A DNA stretch of 64,000 nt from Paenibacillus taiwanensis DSM 18679 (GTDB taxonomy: Bacteria; Bacillota; Bacilli; Paenibacillales; Paenibacillaceae), in assembly GCF_000425125.1 (NCBI RefSeq), contig NZ_AULE01000024.1, positions 306,963 through 370,962 on the forward strand, read 5' to 3'. Each line of letters starts with the position of its first letter. The first letter of the stretch is position 1. Position numbers and translations under genes: made by a program. Shown piece after piece: positions 9,067 through 17,788 of the stretch. The notes under the pieces were generated by a model, which made no database searches, was not told the origin of the DNA, and was given only the letters and a program-made list of their open reading frames with translations.

Positions 9067-9948
9067 TTAATAACGATGAAGGATCATTTGCGTCTTTAGC
9101 TCGTCAATGGGCAGGAACCAGCCTTGCTGGATCAGCTCTTGCTGGAGTTGGCTTCTTAATGTTGAGGCTTCAGCATGTGTGTCTGTCTTAAAAGAAGCTT
9201 CCACCACGTAGTCATAACCGACGCCACTTTCTTTAATTATTTTCCATACTTCAATGTACAGTTTGTTCCCGTTCCATGTTCCTGTCCAACGTTTGGCATC
9301 AACAGGTCCGAATTTGTCTGCGACCGCAAGATGGGTCGTACCCCAGTTGCTTGAAGTCCAGTTTTTAAACTTGCCAGGTGCATTGTTGACCGTCAACGTG
9401 CGTGAATCTGCTTTGTTAGGCAGCTCCATGCCGCTGTATCCACTCTTATTTACCTTTTTATTGTTGCTGAAGCTAAGTGTCTGTTTAGTGTATCCCCAAT
9501 CCACCTGTGCTTCATAATCATCTTCATTCGCATCAAACCCATCGAGCGCAGCTTGAGCGAGTGCACCTTGAATATTCCCATTGGTGATCGGATAACGTTT
9601 CTTATAGGTGAGTTCGAATTCCTTATCCTTGGACCCTTCCTTTTTACGGACCCTTACGTTCCAGCCTTGCTCATCAAGCAGAAGTTGATCTGTGTCCATG
9701 TACTGCACACTCATTTTAGTTTTGCTGCTTGGCATTGCAAATTTGTTAAGTACGGTGTTGTTTAGGTTGAAATCTGCACCAAGCACAAGGCTCGGATCGA
9801 GGAACAGCTTCACTTCATAGTTAGGCGTGGCAGGTAGTGGTGAAGCCGTAGTTGCAGAAGTTGCTACAGGACTAAGGCTCAAGATAAAGAGGGATACAGC
9901 AAGAGTAAGCATAAGCAGTGCGGGGCGCTTACGTACTACTTGATTCAT
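9067..9948 (-). CDS. Secreted protein with a CYTH-like fold
   Basis: A 293-residue exported protein: the basic N-terminus and hydrophobic core (residues about 8-32) form a signal peptide. The mature part resembles the CYTH / triphosphate-tunnel superfamily: a starting strand NYEVKLFLDP (43-52), then WNVRVRKKEG, FELTYKKRYP and late strands LYIEVWKII and YVVEASF. In classical CYTH enzymes the first strand reads ExExK; here the first Glu is Asn43, leaving Glu45 and Lys47. CYTH proteins are normally cytosolic, so export is unusual. Substrate unknown. It is monocistronic with its own terminator. Confidence 0.6.
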   Translation of the reverse strand: MNQVVRKRPALLMLTLAVSLFILSLSPVATSATTASPLPATPNYEVKLFLDPSLVLGADFNLNNTVLNKFAMPSSKTKMSVQYMDTDQLLLDEQGWNVRVRKKEGSKDKEFELTYKKRYPITNGNIQGALAQAALDGFDANEDDYEAQVDWGYTKQTLSFSNNKKVNKSGYSGMELPNKADSRTLTVNNAPGKFKNWTSSNWGTTHLAVADKFGPVDAKRWTGTWNGNKLYIEVWKIIKESGVGYDYVVEASFKTDTHAEASTLRSQLQQELIQQGWFLPIDELKTQMILHRY

Positions 9949-10346
9949 TGGGTCATTCCCCTTTCCATAAGGTGGTGTATTGGTGAGGTATACAGGTGTT
10001 GCTTGAAGTGGGTGGTCAGAACCGAATGTGGGGAGACAGAGGAGAGAAGGCGTTATTCTGTCTTGAAAAGCGGTCGGTGCTGAGAGGTATCTCTTTACGT
10101 CTAACGTTACCGTATGTATATCAACAGAAGGTCAACGGCATGCAAAGATTTTGTGAATGACGAAATCAATGGAGAATGATCGAGCATTGTAATTTCCTTT
10201 ATTAGGGATATAATGATCACTAAATACGATCTACTTATTTGAGAAGATTTAGGTTCTATTTCCTGGAAATAGATCAGATGGCGTGTCCAATCCTCTCTCT
10301 ATTCTGAGCATACTATATTTATAGAGTAGGAAAGGGAGGGGATAGC
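9949..10346. other. Divergent intergenic region
   Basis: About 400 bp between the leftward CYTH-like gene and the rightward exosporium-type gene. It contains the ribosome sites of both and the mother-cell-type -10 listed separately. No other open frame or repeat stands out. Confidence 0.4.
10309..10317 (+). promoter_or_regulatory. Sigma-E/sigma-K-like -10 element
   Basis: CATACTATA matches the -10 pattern of late mother-cell sigma factors (CATAnnnTA). It lies 30 bp upstream of the exosporium-type gene; no clear -35 was found. Expression late in sporulation would fit the gene product. Confidence 0.45.
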
Positions 10347-11075
10347 ATGAGTGATTCTAATATGCCGAATTTGACACCTAATTCGATTCATCTTCAGCAG
10401 GACGAAGATATATTACTTACGATTGCACAGGAAGAATTAGAATTAGCTGAGATTATTAATGAGCAGGGAGAACTTATACAGCAAGCGGTTGGAACATTGC
10501 CAGGCGGAACGCCAGCTTCAACTATCAGTGACCTGCTTGTCGTTAATACAGGTGTCCAGCAAACGATAGATGAAGTAACAGATACAGAAGTCCTATTATT
10601 ATGTGATCTCGATGTTGCATTGGGAGTGGACTTACCAGCAAATAGTGCCATTATTACTAATCTGGCAGATATTGTAGTTGCCGAAAATGGTCTTATCTCG
10701 CTTGATACGAATCGAATCATTAATGGTACGGACATTTCACATACACCAGGTTCCACAGATGTTATCCTTGCAGCTAACCGAACGTACCGTATTATTTATT
10801 CCGCTAATGGTATCCCTACACTAGGGACTACAGCCGAAGTATGCACGGCGTTATTGCTAGATAATATCGAAATTCCTCATAGTCAGGATTGCAGCATATT
10901 AGTTGCGGGTGACGCAGGTGTTGCTGCTGCGGTAACGATTCGGACAGGTGCAGTTGCTCAAACTTTACAAATTGTAAATCAGACCGTTGGCGGGGCCACT
11001 TTTACTGCACTTGCGCCGGAACTTTCGAATGTCTGTTTGCGAATAGTAGAGATAGACGTTTGTCAAGGGTATTAA
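10347..11075 (+). CDS. Exosporium/spore-surface-type protein without collagen repeats
   Basis: A 242-residue acidic protein. Its N-terminus (SDSNMPNLTPNSIHL) and the following IAQEELELAEIINEQGE / QQAVGTLPG segment are the anchoring region of BclA-like spore-surface proteins of Bacillus and Paenibacillus. The remainder (about 80-242), rich in Val, Ile, Thr and Ala, looks like the C-terminal beta-sandwich trimerisation domain of that family. The usual Gly-X-Y collagen-like stretch is absent. GGAGGGG precedes the ATG. No signal peptide is expected because such proteins are made in the mother cell. Confidence 0.7.
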   Translation: MSDSNMPNLTPNSIHLQQDEDILLTIAQEELELAEIINEQGELIQQAVGTLPGGTPASTISDLLVVNTGVQQTIDEVTDTEVLLLCDLDVALGVDLPANSAIITNLADIVVAENGLISLDTNRIINGTDISHTPGSTDVILAANRTYRIIYSANGIPTLGTTAEVCTALLLDNIEIPHSQDCSILVAGDAGVAAAVTIRTGAVAQTLQIVNQTVGGATFTALAPELSNVCLRIVEIDVCQGY

Positions 11076-11354
11076 GAAATGGGACCTGAACTTCGAGAGA
11101 GAGGTGTCGGGGTTCATGTCCTGATCTATATAAAAACCAACCTCGCAAGAGGTGTGATTGGCAAATAAGGCAATTGTACATAGCTTCCTAGAGCATAACC
11201 ATAATCGTTACAGCGCGTAGAATGGAGAAAATGATATGTAATAGGCTAGATCACTAGCAGCCTTCATGTAAGGTTTGCTAATCGATAAGTTAGATCCTAT
11301 ATGTACGAACAAAGGTCACAGCTCACCTATTTCACATATGAAGGGGAAGATGAA

Positions 11355-11480
11355 ATGCGAACTCTAAAATGGATAGGGAAGGCACTATTAACTATTTTGC
11401 TAACATTGTACGGGGTACTGTTGATTCTAGGAATCTTATTTACATTTGGAGTATGGTACTTTGAAAATTACTTCAATTGA
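11355..11480 (+). CDS. Small single-pass membrane protein (41 aa)
   Basis: The ATG at 11355 follows GGGGAAGATGAA and opens a 41-codon frame beginning MRTLKWIGKALLT and ending FENYFN. Most of it is one long hydrophobic segment. A good hairpin terminator follows 15 bp after the stop, which supports a real short gene. No function can be assigned. Confidence 0.6.
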   Translation: MRTLKWIGKALLTILLTLYGVLLILGILFTFGVWYFENYFN

Positions 11481-11494
11481 TTGTGTGAAATAGG

Positions 11495-11525
11495 CTGTTG
11501 AGCATAGTCTCAACAGTCTTTTTTA
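11495..11525 (+). terminator. Terminator after the 41-aa membrane protein gene
   Basis: CTGTTGAG pairs with CTCAACAG, with a CATAGT loop and a T-rich tail. Confidence 0.75.
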
Positions 11526-11742
11526 TGTTTAATTATCGTAGTCGAAAAATGAAGTTTCCAATCCCATTATGGATTGCTTAATAATGACCATTATGGATAT
11601 ACATAACCAATCCAACTGTTGTTATACTAGCAGGGTATTCAATCTGATAAGGCAACAGGTGGATATAAGCTTCGATTCACGGCTCGTTTAACAATCCGAC
11701 ACTAGACAGAACAGACAAATAAAAAGGGGGAAAAGGAAGGGC

Positions 11743-12486
11743 ATGGAGAAATTAATTAAACAAAATCTCGAGCTGGTCAGACGACAGATGAAACTGGCTT
11801 GCCAAGCATCAGGACGCCAGCCAGAAGAAGTCAAATTGTTGCTGGCGACCAAAACGGTACCCATTGAAAAACTAACAATGGCGATGCAAGCGGGTGAAAC
11901 TTTGTTTGGGGAAAATAAAGCGCAGGAGTTGCGGAGCAAGTTTCCACTCATGCAGCAATATGAACAGGTGGAGTGGCATTTTATTGGCCACCTGCAAACG
12001 AATAAGGTTAAGGATGTTGTGAAGTATGTAACGCTCATCCACTCGGTAGACCGCTTGAGGTTGGGCCAAGCGCTGCATCAGCAACTACTAAAAGAGAACA
12101 AAACTATCGATATTTTAGTCCAAATTAACACGTCATACGAAGAAAGCAAATTTGGAGCTTCACCGGAATCAGCATGGGAACTGGTCGAACAATTGTCCCA
12201 ATTTGAAACGCTAAACATCAAAGGTTTAATGACGATCGGAAAGCTTGGCGCGAACAATGACGAGACACGACACTGCTTCCAGCTATTAAAGCAAATTCAA
12301 ACTGATATTAAAAAGAGGCAGATTGCACGAGTTGAGTTGGATATGCTCTCGATGGGGATGTCCGGTGATTTTAGGGTGGCTATTGAAGAAGGGGCCACAA
12401 TTATACGTGTTGGGACAAACGTGTTTGGACAGCGCTATCTCCCAGACGGATACTACTGGAATGAACAAGCACATGATGAAGACTAG
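11743..12486 (+). CDS. YggS/PROSC-family PLP homeostasis protein
   Basis: A 247-residue PLP-binding fold-type III protein. The PLP lysine is Lys37 in LLLATKTVP. Later family motifs are WHFIGHLQTNK, IHSVD, LSMGMSGDF and a phosphate-binding tail IIRVGTNVFG. Family members have no defined catalysis; they buffer free pyridoxal phosphate. In many Firmicutes the gene lies in the ylm cell-division cluster; here it sits alone ahead of a BenE transporter and near a PLP-binding MocR regulator and a PNPOx-fold protein, which makes a PLP-linked context plausible. Confidence 0.92.
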   Translation: MEKLIKQNLELVRRQMKLACQASGRQPEEVKLLLATKTVPIEKLTMAMQAGETLFGENKAQELRSKFPLMQQYEQVEWHFIGHLQTNKVKDVVKYVTLIHSVDRLRLGQALHQQLLKENKTIDILVQINTSYEESKFGASPESAWELVEQLSQFETLNIKGLMTIGKLGANNDETRHCFQLLKQIQTDIKKRQIARVELDMLSMGMSGDFRVAIEEGATIIRVGTNVFGQRYLPDGYYWNEQAHDED

Positions 12487-12507
12487 AGGAGAGGCAGGAG
12501 ATTACAT

Positions 12508-13737
12508 ATGAACTCAACGTTTCCATCGCTGCGTGCCCGCGATTTGATACCAACTACGATTGCAGCATTAATATCAGTCATTGTCAATTATGGCGGCACA
12601 TTTATTTTAGTATTTCAGGCGGCAAAAGTTGCAGGTTTGAGCCCTGAAATGACGGCTTCATGGATCTGGTCCATATCGATTGGCGTAGGAATTACCGGAA
12701 TATGGCTGAGCTACCGCTACCGAGCGCCCATTATTACGGCGTGGTCAACGCCCGGGGTTGCTTTTCTTGTCTCGGCGCTAGCGGTAACTCCATATGCAGA
12801 AGCAATTGGCGCTTATATGATCTCAGCGCTAGCGTTTATCGTATTGGGATTATCCGGCATGTTTGAACGTTTCGTACGGATGATTCCGCCTGGCATTGCC
12901 TCTGGATTGTTAGCAGGTATTTTGCTTCAATTTGGCATCTCAGCATTCGGCGGTGCACAGGTTGATCCTGTGCTGGTGGTGGGATTGTTTGCAGTGTATG
13001 TGGTGCTGCGGCGTTTTACATCACGTTATGCCATCATTGGTATGTTGGCGATCGGGCTCGTTTATTTGATTACGACTGGGAAAGCTGACTTCGGCACTAT
13101 TAAGCTGGCCGCTGCTTCGCCGATGTTTGTTGTCCCACAATTTTCTTTGCACGCGTTATTAGGTGTAGCATTACCTCTTTTTATCATTACGTTGACAGGA
13201 CAGTATATGCCAGGGATGCTGGTGCTTCGTAACGACGGGTTTCAGACAAGCGCCAATCCCATTTTGACTATAACGGGTCTGGGATCGCTGCTTGCAGCGC
13301 CATTCGGTTCGCATGCTTTTAATGTAGCGGCTATTACGGCAGCGATTTGTACTGGAAAGGACGCACATGAAGATGCGAACAAACGTTACCTAGCGGGGAT
13401 TGCCTGTGGTCTATTTTATATCATCGTCGGGGTATTTGGAGTTACGCTGGCTTCACTGTTCCTCATCCTTCCCGCTACATTTATTGCAACGTTGGCAGGA
13501 TTGGCGCTGCTTGGTACTATAGGGGGCAGCTTGGCTAATGCGCTGGCTGATCCAAAAGGCCGTGAGACTGCACTTATTACTTTTTTGGCGACAGCTGCCA
13601 ATGTCACCTTGCTTGGGGTCGGCGGCGCATTTTGGGGATTGGTCGCAGGCTTGACAGCCCACACCTTAATACACGGGCAGTTTCGCAAAAAATACTATGC
13701 TGCAAAGGGCTCTTATCACGCTGATCAGAAATCATAA
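12508..13737 (+). CDS. BenE-family benzoate/H+ symporter-like transporter
   Basis: A 409-residue polytopic membrane protein with about twelve hydrophobic segments. Typical BenE features are APIITAWSTPGVAFLV near the N-terminus, GQYMPGMLVLRN in the middle and FGSHAFNVAAITAAICTGKDAHEDA. It starts 21 bp after the YggS gene with AGGAGATTAC upstream and shares its transcript. BenE proteins import benzoate or related aromatic acids; no aromatic catabolic genes lie nearby, so the substrate here is open. Confidence 0.88.
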   Translation: MNSTFPSLRARDLIPTTIAALISVIVNYGGTFILVFQAAKVAGLSPEMTASWIWSISIGVGITGIWLSYRYRAPIITAWSTPGVAFLVSALAVTPYAEAIGAYMISALAFIVLGLSGMFERFVRMIPPGIASGLLAGILLQFGISAFGGAQVDPVLVVGLFAVYVVLRRFTSRYAIIGMLAIGLVYLITTGKADFGTIKLAAASPMFVVPQFSLHALLGVALPLFIITLTGQYMPGMLVLRNDGFQTSANPILTITGLGSLLAAPFGSHAFNVAAITAAICTGKDAHEDANKRYLAGIACGLFYIIVGVFGVTLASLFLILPATFIATLAGLALLGTIGGSLANALADPKGRETALITFLATAANVTLLGVGGAFWGLVAGLTAHTLIHGQFRKKYYAAKGSYHADQKS

Positions 13738-13800
13738 ACAAGAACAAGTATAGCAGATGCCCAGTTTGATTTAACTTCCAAGTCAGATAAAACCTACCGA

Positions 13801-13823
13801 AAAGCCTGATGACATCAGGCTTT
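13801..13823. terminator. Bidirectional terminator between benE and the MocR gene
   Basis: AAAGCCTGAT and ATCAGGCTTT form a perfect 10-bp stem with a 3-base loop between convergent genes. Confidence 0.85.
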
Positions 13824-13843
13824 AATCAATAAGAGGTCATCGT

Positions 13844-15376
13844 TTATAACAGCAGCTTTGAGAGGCGATATATGCCTGCTTCAATAGCGGCCTCATTCAC
13901 TTTGGCAAAGCCCAGCACCCATCCCTTACGTTTGCTTTCTAGGCAGTACATACTAAGCGGATACACCTTAATCCCATGCTGGAGCGCTTGAATTGCTAAT
14001 GCTTCTTCGTCAAAAGTTGCATCCTCTCCGGCTTCAAGCAGCATATGCAGCCCCGTTTCCACGCCGCTCAGCATGAAGCGCTGGCCGAGGCCAGCGGCGC
14101 TGATTGCTTTTGTCATCGCTTCATGCCGGCGGCGATAAACATTTCGTACTCTGCGCATATGGCGTATAAAGTGGCCGTGCTCGATAAAATGGGCAAGTGT
14201 TACTTGCTCCATAATCGGAAGGTGCCGATACACAAGCTCCTGCACTTGAGCCATTTGGCGAATGGCCGCTTGAGGTCCGACGATCGCAGATATACGGATG
14301 CCGGGGGCAATCATTTTAGAAAAGCTCATCAAATACAACGTGTTCTGCGGCAACTGGCTATATAAAGTCGGAAGCGGATCACCACGGTAGCGGTATTCGC
14401 TGTCGTAATCATCTTCAACAATCCAAAATGGACGTTGGGCGGCCATATGCAGCAATTGCTGCCTGCGCGGTTCTGATAAAATGACACCTGTCGCACATTG
14501 ATGTGAAGGAGTAACAAAAACAAGCTTGGACTTCGGATCAATGTCTTCTACTTGGAGGCCATGCTCATCGACGGGAACGGGGTTTACCTCTACGTGTCGA
14601 TATTTCATTGCCATCCAGGAAGCCGGGAAGCCGGGATCTTCCACCGACATCGTATCTCCTGCCTGCAAGAGCGCTTGTGCAATCAGATCAAGGCTATGCT
14701 GAGCACCTGAAGTTAACAAAATTTGGTCTGTTTGCACGTGCACACCCCTCGTCAGGGATAGGTAGCGTTGGATTTGCTCACGCAGCGGCTCAAAGCCGTA
14801 GGCGCTGCCATAAGCCCAATGAGATAAATCAGACTTAGCCGAGGCTTGTACAAACGATTGCCGCCAGAGCTTATGGAAATGGTCATCCAAATAAGGCTCG
14901 TGTGGGCTAAAATCGATAGCTGCAACCGTTTTTTCTTTGCCGTGAAGCCAATTTTGCAAATGTGTAACTGTTGTATTCAAGGTAGGCAATTCCGGTTGAA
15001 GCGGCCCTGGCGGTGAAGTAGTTGTGGTGGAAATTGGATGATACGTCCACTCACTTACTCTAGTTCCGCCTCGACGCGAAGTGACGGTAAATCCTCGGCT
15101 GTACAACTCTTCATATACGATTTGGATCGTTGAACGTGATACGCCCACTAATTGGGCAAGCTCGCGGGTGGGGAGCAGGAGCTCGCCTGGCGGCCACTTT
15201 CCGGTCGTAATGTTATGGATCGCTTGATCAAGTAATTGCTGCCAGATGGGCAGACGATCATCACGGTTAATGTTTAGCAATGGACTGACCTCCGATGCAT
15301 GCATGCCAATTATGGATTGCTCAATTAATGTGAATTGGGCAAATTTGAAACCATCCAATAGTTGGAATGTTACCAT
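13844..15376 (-). CDS. MocR/PdxR-type GntR regulator fused to a PLP aminotransferase domain
   Basis: An N-terminal GntR winged helix (with LLPTRELAQLVGVSRSTIQ and ELYSRGF) is joined to a fold-type I aminotransferase domain with the PLP lysine in SFSKMIAPG and the aspartate region IVEDDYDSEYRY. Such proteins use PLP as effector and often control vitamin B6 or amino-acid genes. The frame stays open upstream to a TTG at 15445, but that codon lies in the loop of a hairpin ending the gene before it. The ATG at 15376 has GAGG eight bases away; the ATG at 15304 is also possible and would give a more typical N-terminus. Confidence 0.9.
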   Translation of the reverse strand: MVTFQLLDGFKFAQFTLIEQSIIGMHASEVSPLLNINRDDRLPIWQQLLDQAIHNITTGKWPPGELLLPTRELAQLVGVSRSTIQIVYEELYSRGFTVTSRRGGTRVSEWTYHPISTTTTSPPGPLQPELPTLNTTVTHLQNWLHGKEKTVAAIDFSPHEPYLDDHFHKLWRQSFVQASAKSDLSHWAYGSAYGFEPLREQIQRYLSLTRGVHVQTDQILLTSGAQHSLDLIAQALLQAGDTMSVEDPGFPASWMAMKYRHVEVNPVPVDEHGLQVEDIDPKSKLVFVTPSHQCATGVILSEPRRQQLLHMAAQRPFWIVEDDYDSEYRYRGDPLPTLYSQLPQNTLYLMSFSKMIAPGIRISAIVGPQAAIRQMAQVQELVYRHLPIMEQVTLAHFIEHGHFIRHMRRVRNVYRRRHEAMTKAISAAGLGQRFMLSGVETGLHMLLEAGEDATFDEEALAIQALQHGIKVYPLSMYCLESKRKGWVLGFAKVNEAAIEAGIYRLSKLLL

Positions 15377-15433
15377 ACAGAGCGCCTCGTCTGCAATCTG
15401 TAGGTTGGATTTTAAGCATACTCTTGTGACTAT

Positions 15434-15471
15434 ACAGGCTATCAATATGGTTAGCGCCTCTGATAGCCTGT
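15434..15471. terminator. Hairpin between the PNPOx-like gene and the MocR gene
   Basis: ACAGGCTATC and GATAGCCTGT form a perfect 10-bp stem. It follows the leftward PNPOx-like gene and argues that the MocR gene has its own promoter downstream of it. Confidence 0.6.
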
Positions 15472-15505
15472 TTTGTCGTGCACAGTCCTGTTTACTAATA
15501 ACGCA

Positions 15506-16069
15506 TCAGTAGTTGGAAGGGGAAGCCGATTTTCCCGGGTAAAACAGATGTTGCTCATTAACCGGATTGTGTTTAGCTGTTATGGTGTGAGGTTGCAGAC
15601 GATATACAGATACGGTTTGATTATCAAGAGAGGACCGGTATTTATCCACATGAACCTTGGATAACGGCCGATCATAAAAACCAGGTACATACTTGTTCAG
15701 GAATTGTTGAAGAACAGCTGTTGCATCCTCTAGCTGCGTTACCTTTTCGACATCTCCAAATAACATTACACTCATGTAGGCTGTATCCGTTTTAGCGGGC
15801 ACGGGGTCAGTCACAGTACCAAACTCTTCGAATATCGTAAAACAAGCTGCATTATTTTGTTTAATAATAGAAACTTTCCTTCCGCTGCTTAGACCGTGGA
15901 AATAGATGCATGAATTCCACCAAACAAAATTTAAGGGAATAACATACGGTTGAAGTCCATCAGACAAGCCTAATAAGCCTGTCCGTGTGTGATTCAAGAA
16001 ATGGTTAATTTTTTGCTGATCCTCGCAATTTCTTTGTGCATGCATGATAGGTCTCATATGAAGCAGCAT
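15506..16069 (-). CDS. Pyridoxamine-5'-phosphate-oxidase-fold flavoprotein (NimA-like)
   Basis: A 187-residue protein of the split-barrel flavin-binding class. It shows the motif order of the NimA/PNPOx-like group: an opening MRPIMHAQR, GLLGLSDGLQPYVIPLNFVW, then IYFHGLSSGRKVSII, ACFTIFEE and YMSVMLFGDV. Family members bind FMN or F420-like cofactors and some reduce nitroimidazoles; the substrate is unknown here. The ATG at 16069 abuts AAAGG; the ATG at 16057 is better spaced and may be the true start. Confidence 0.8.
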   Translation of the reverse strand: MLLHMRPIMHAQRNCEDQQKINHFLNHTRTGLLGLSDGLQPYVIPLNFVWWNSCIYFHGLSSGRKVSIIKQNNAACFTIFEEFGTVTDPVPAKTDTAYMSVMLFGDVEKVTQLEDATAVLQQFLNKYVPGFYDRPLSKVHVDKYRSSLDNQTVSVYRLQPHTITAKHNPVNEQHLFYPGKSASPSNY

Positions 16070-16217
16070 CCTTTCTTTCCCCGATAATACCCAAATTTTT
16101 TTGCTATGATTATATCCTAGCTTTTTTTTGATGGTTTACTACATCCAAAAAAGTGAGATTCGAGCAGTCCATATAAGCAGCATCAGAGTTTTCGTTTTAA
16201 TAAACAGAAATAGCTAA

Positions 16218-16650
16218 AGTATTCTGCTGGCGACAAGTGCAGAAGGAAAGCGCAGGGCAGGAGAAGCTGTTATGAGCATATATACGGAGCAGAAATTGTA
16301 CAAGTGGGTACCGAACAAAGTAAGTCAGTTTATGATTAATCGAATTATGAAAATTCCAGCTCTGCTTGCGGTTATTACCCGTTTCGACGTGGATATAGAT
16401 CAGAGGAAGCGAAATGATGCAGCAGTAAGCTCGTTGCTGCATACCTTTTCGTTATTGGCATGGGAGCAGCGTATAGGCATGGTTTGGGGGACGGATGAAA
16501 AGTTACAGCATCCTTCTTTAAGTAAGGGCTTAGGGCTTCAGCCGGGGGAACACCTCCATTGCTTGTGTTATGTGGGAGAGTACGACAAAGTTCCAAAAGC
16601 AAAGCCGCGGATAGGGGCGAAACATAAATTTACGCTGCTGACGGAAAGGG
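16218..16650 (+). pseudogene. Amino-terminally truncated nitroreductase
   Basis: The frame open from 16218 encodes the central and C-terminal parts of a nitroreductase: IPALLAVITR, then LLHTFSLLAWEQRIGMVWGT and a tail KPRIGAKHKF. The first 70 or so residues, including the usual N-terminal FMN-binding arginine region, are missing: an in-frame TAA lies just before 16218 and no such sequence is seen upstream. The frame then runs without a stop into the next gene in a different frame. I read it as a decaying copy; the ATG at 16272 could still make a fragment. Confidence 0.55.
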
Positions 16651-16662
16651 ATGGCCGAACTA

Positions 16663-17193
16663 ATGACAACGATTCGTTCTATGATCCTAGATTCGCAACC
16701 GATTCAAGATTATACGGCGCAGCCTGTTCCGCAAGAGTTGATTATGGAGATTTTAGATGACGCTGTTTGGGCGCCTAACCATCGCAATCGAGAACCGTGG
16801 AGCTTTCGTTATGCGACAGCCGCGGTACAGAAGCGACTGGTCAAGGCAATTGCCAAGGAGCGTAGTGCGGAACTAGGCAGCATCATGGAGCGAGCAGCGG
16901 GAATACTGATCGTTGCTGCTCGCAGAGAAAAAGACGATCACATTGCTGGTGAGGACTATGCAGCGGCTTGCTGTCAAGTTCGCAACGTGCAGTTATTGGG
17001 GTGGTCACATGGCATTGGCATGTATTGGGAGGCAGGAGCGTTTTCCGATTGCAAGGAGATTTTGTCACTGGCGGATATTGGAGAGCATGAGTGTGTAGTT
17101 GGTTTGATCGCCATCGGCTACTGCCTTAGGGGGAGCGCTGTGCAGAGACAGGTGCGCTTGCATTCCCCAACGCTCAGGATTGAGCAGTGGTAA
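16663..17193 (+). CDS. Nitroreductase-family FMN oxidoreductase
   Basis: A compact 176-residue nitroreductase. The N-terminal signature TTIRSMILDSQPIQDY is followed by VPQELIMEILDDAVWAPNH, where WAPNHRNREPW is the conserved flavin-site loop, then YAAACCQVRNVQLLGWSHGI and a C-terminal VGLIAIGYCL. It reduces nitro or quinone-like substrates with NAD(P)H in the cytoplasm. The ATG at 16663 is preferred because the GGAAAGGG site directly abuts the alternative ATG at 16651. It follows a truncated paralogue. Confidence 0.82.
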   Translation: MTTIRSMILDSQPIQDYTAQPVPQELIMEILDDAVWAPNHRNREPWSFRYATAAVQKRLVKAIAKERSAELGSIMERAAGILIVAARREKDDHIAGEDYAAACCQVRNVQLLGWSHGIGMYWEAGAFSDCKEILSLADIGEHECVVGLIAIGYCLRGSAVQRQVRLHSPTLRIEQW

Positions 17194-17223
17194 GTTTCGA
17201 GTGTTTGGAATAGTGGGATTTCG

Positions 17224-17257
17224 GATAGCCTTTGTCTAATGGGACAAGGGCTATTTT
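17224..17257 (+). terminator. Terminator after the nitroreductase gene
   Basis: ATAGCCTTTGTC pairs with GACAAGGGCTAT (one G-U pair), followed by TTTT. Confidence 0.75.
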
Positions 17258-17423
17258 GATGAGAGGTTGAAGCTGTTTGATAGGTAGGTTACACTATGTG
17301 GGATAGGTAAATATAAGGAATTGCAGCATGAAACGATAAGGATAAGGACGGATCACGGTGCTGCCCGTCGCATGACGAAGCAGACGAGCTTATACAGCCT
17401 TTATTAGCTGGAGGAGAGAGCAT

Positions 17424-17753
17424 ATGGATGAATTTACAAAAGCAAAGGTGAAGAAAATTATGGATGGGTATGTGAAGGACAAAATCCCTAAACATTTGCA
17501 AAATCAAATCAAAATCAATTATAAAATTCGAGGTAATAACGTAACGCTCATAGAAGAAAGACCTGCTTTTAGGAGTGAACAATGGGTACAACATGATATT
17601 GCGCAATTAAGAAGAGAGAATGAATTATGGAAAGTATATTGGAAAGACAGTAAAAAAAGATGGCACTTTATAGACGACATAGAACCGAATGAAAGCTTTG
17701 AAGAACAACTTGAAATTATAGACCATGATAAAAATCGTATATTCTGGGTGTAA
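17424..17753 (+). CDS. DUF3024-domain protein
   Basis: A 109-residue soluble protein with strong family motifs: KIRGNNVTLIEERPAFRSE (written here as YKIRGNNVTL and IEERPAF), IAQLRRE, and WKVYWKDSKKRWHFID. Function is unknown; the family is common in Bacillales as short cytosolic proteins. A ribosome site GGAGGAGAG lies before the ATG. It is followed 35 bp later by fosB. Confidence 0.85.
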   Translation: MDEFTKAKVKKIMDGYVKDKIPKHLQNQIKINYKIRGNNVTLIEERPAFRSEQWVQHDIAQLRRENELWKVYWKDSKKRWHFIDDIEPNESFEEQLEIIDHDKNRIFWV

Positions 17754-17788
17754 GTTATGGCCAACCGTTGCGCTGAAAGGACAAAGAC

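Noticed and set aside
12508..13737. Benzoate degradation cluster
   Set aside because: No aromatic ring-hydroxylating or cleavage genes are near the BenE-type transporter.
15377..15445. Longer N-terminus of the MocR protein
   Set aside because: The upstream TTG lies in the loop of a terminator-like hairpin, and the extra residues do not match the family.
16272..16760. A 162-aa novel protein
   Set aside because: Its first two-thirds are the central and C-terminal part of a nitroreductase, and the last part is the shadow of the next gene in another frame.
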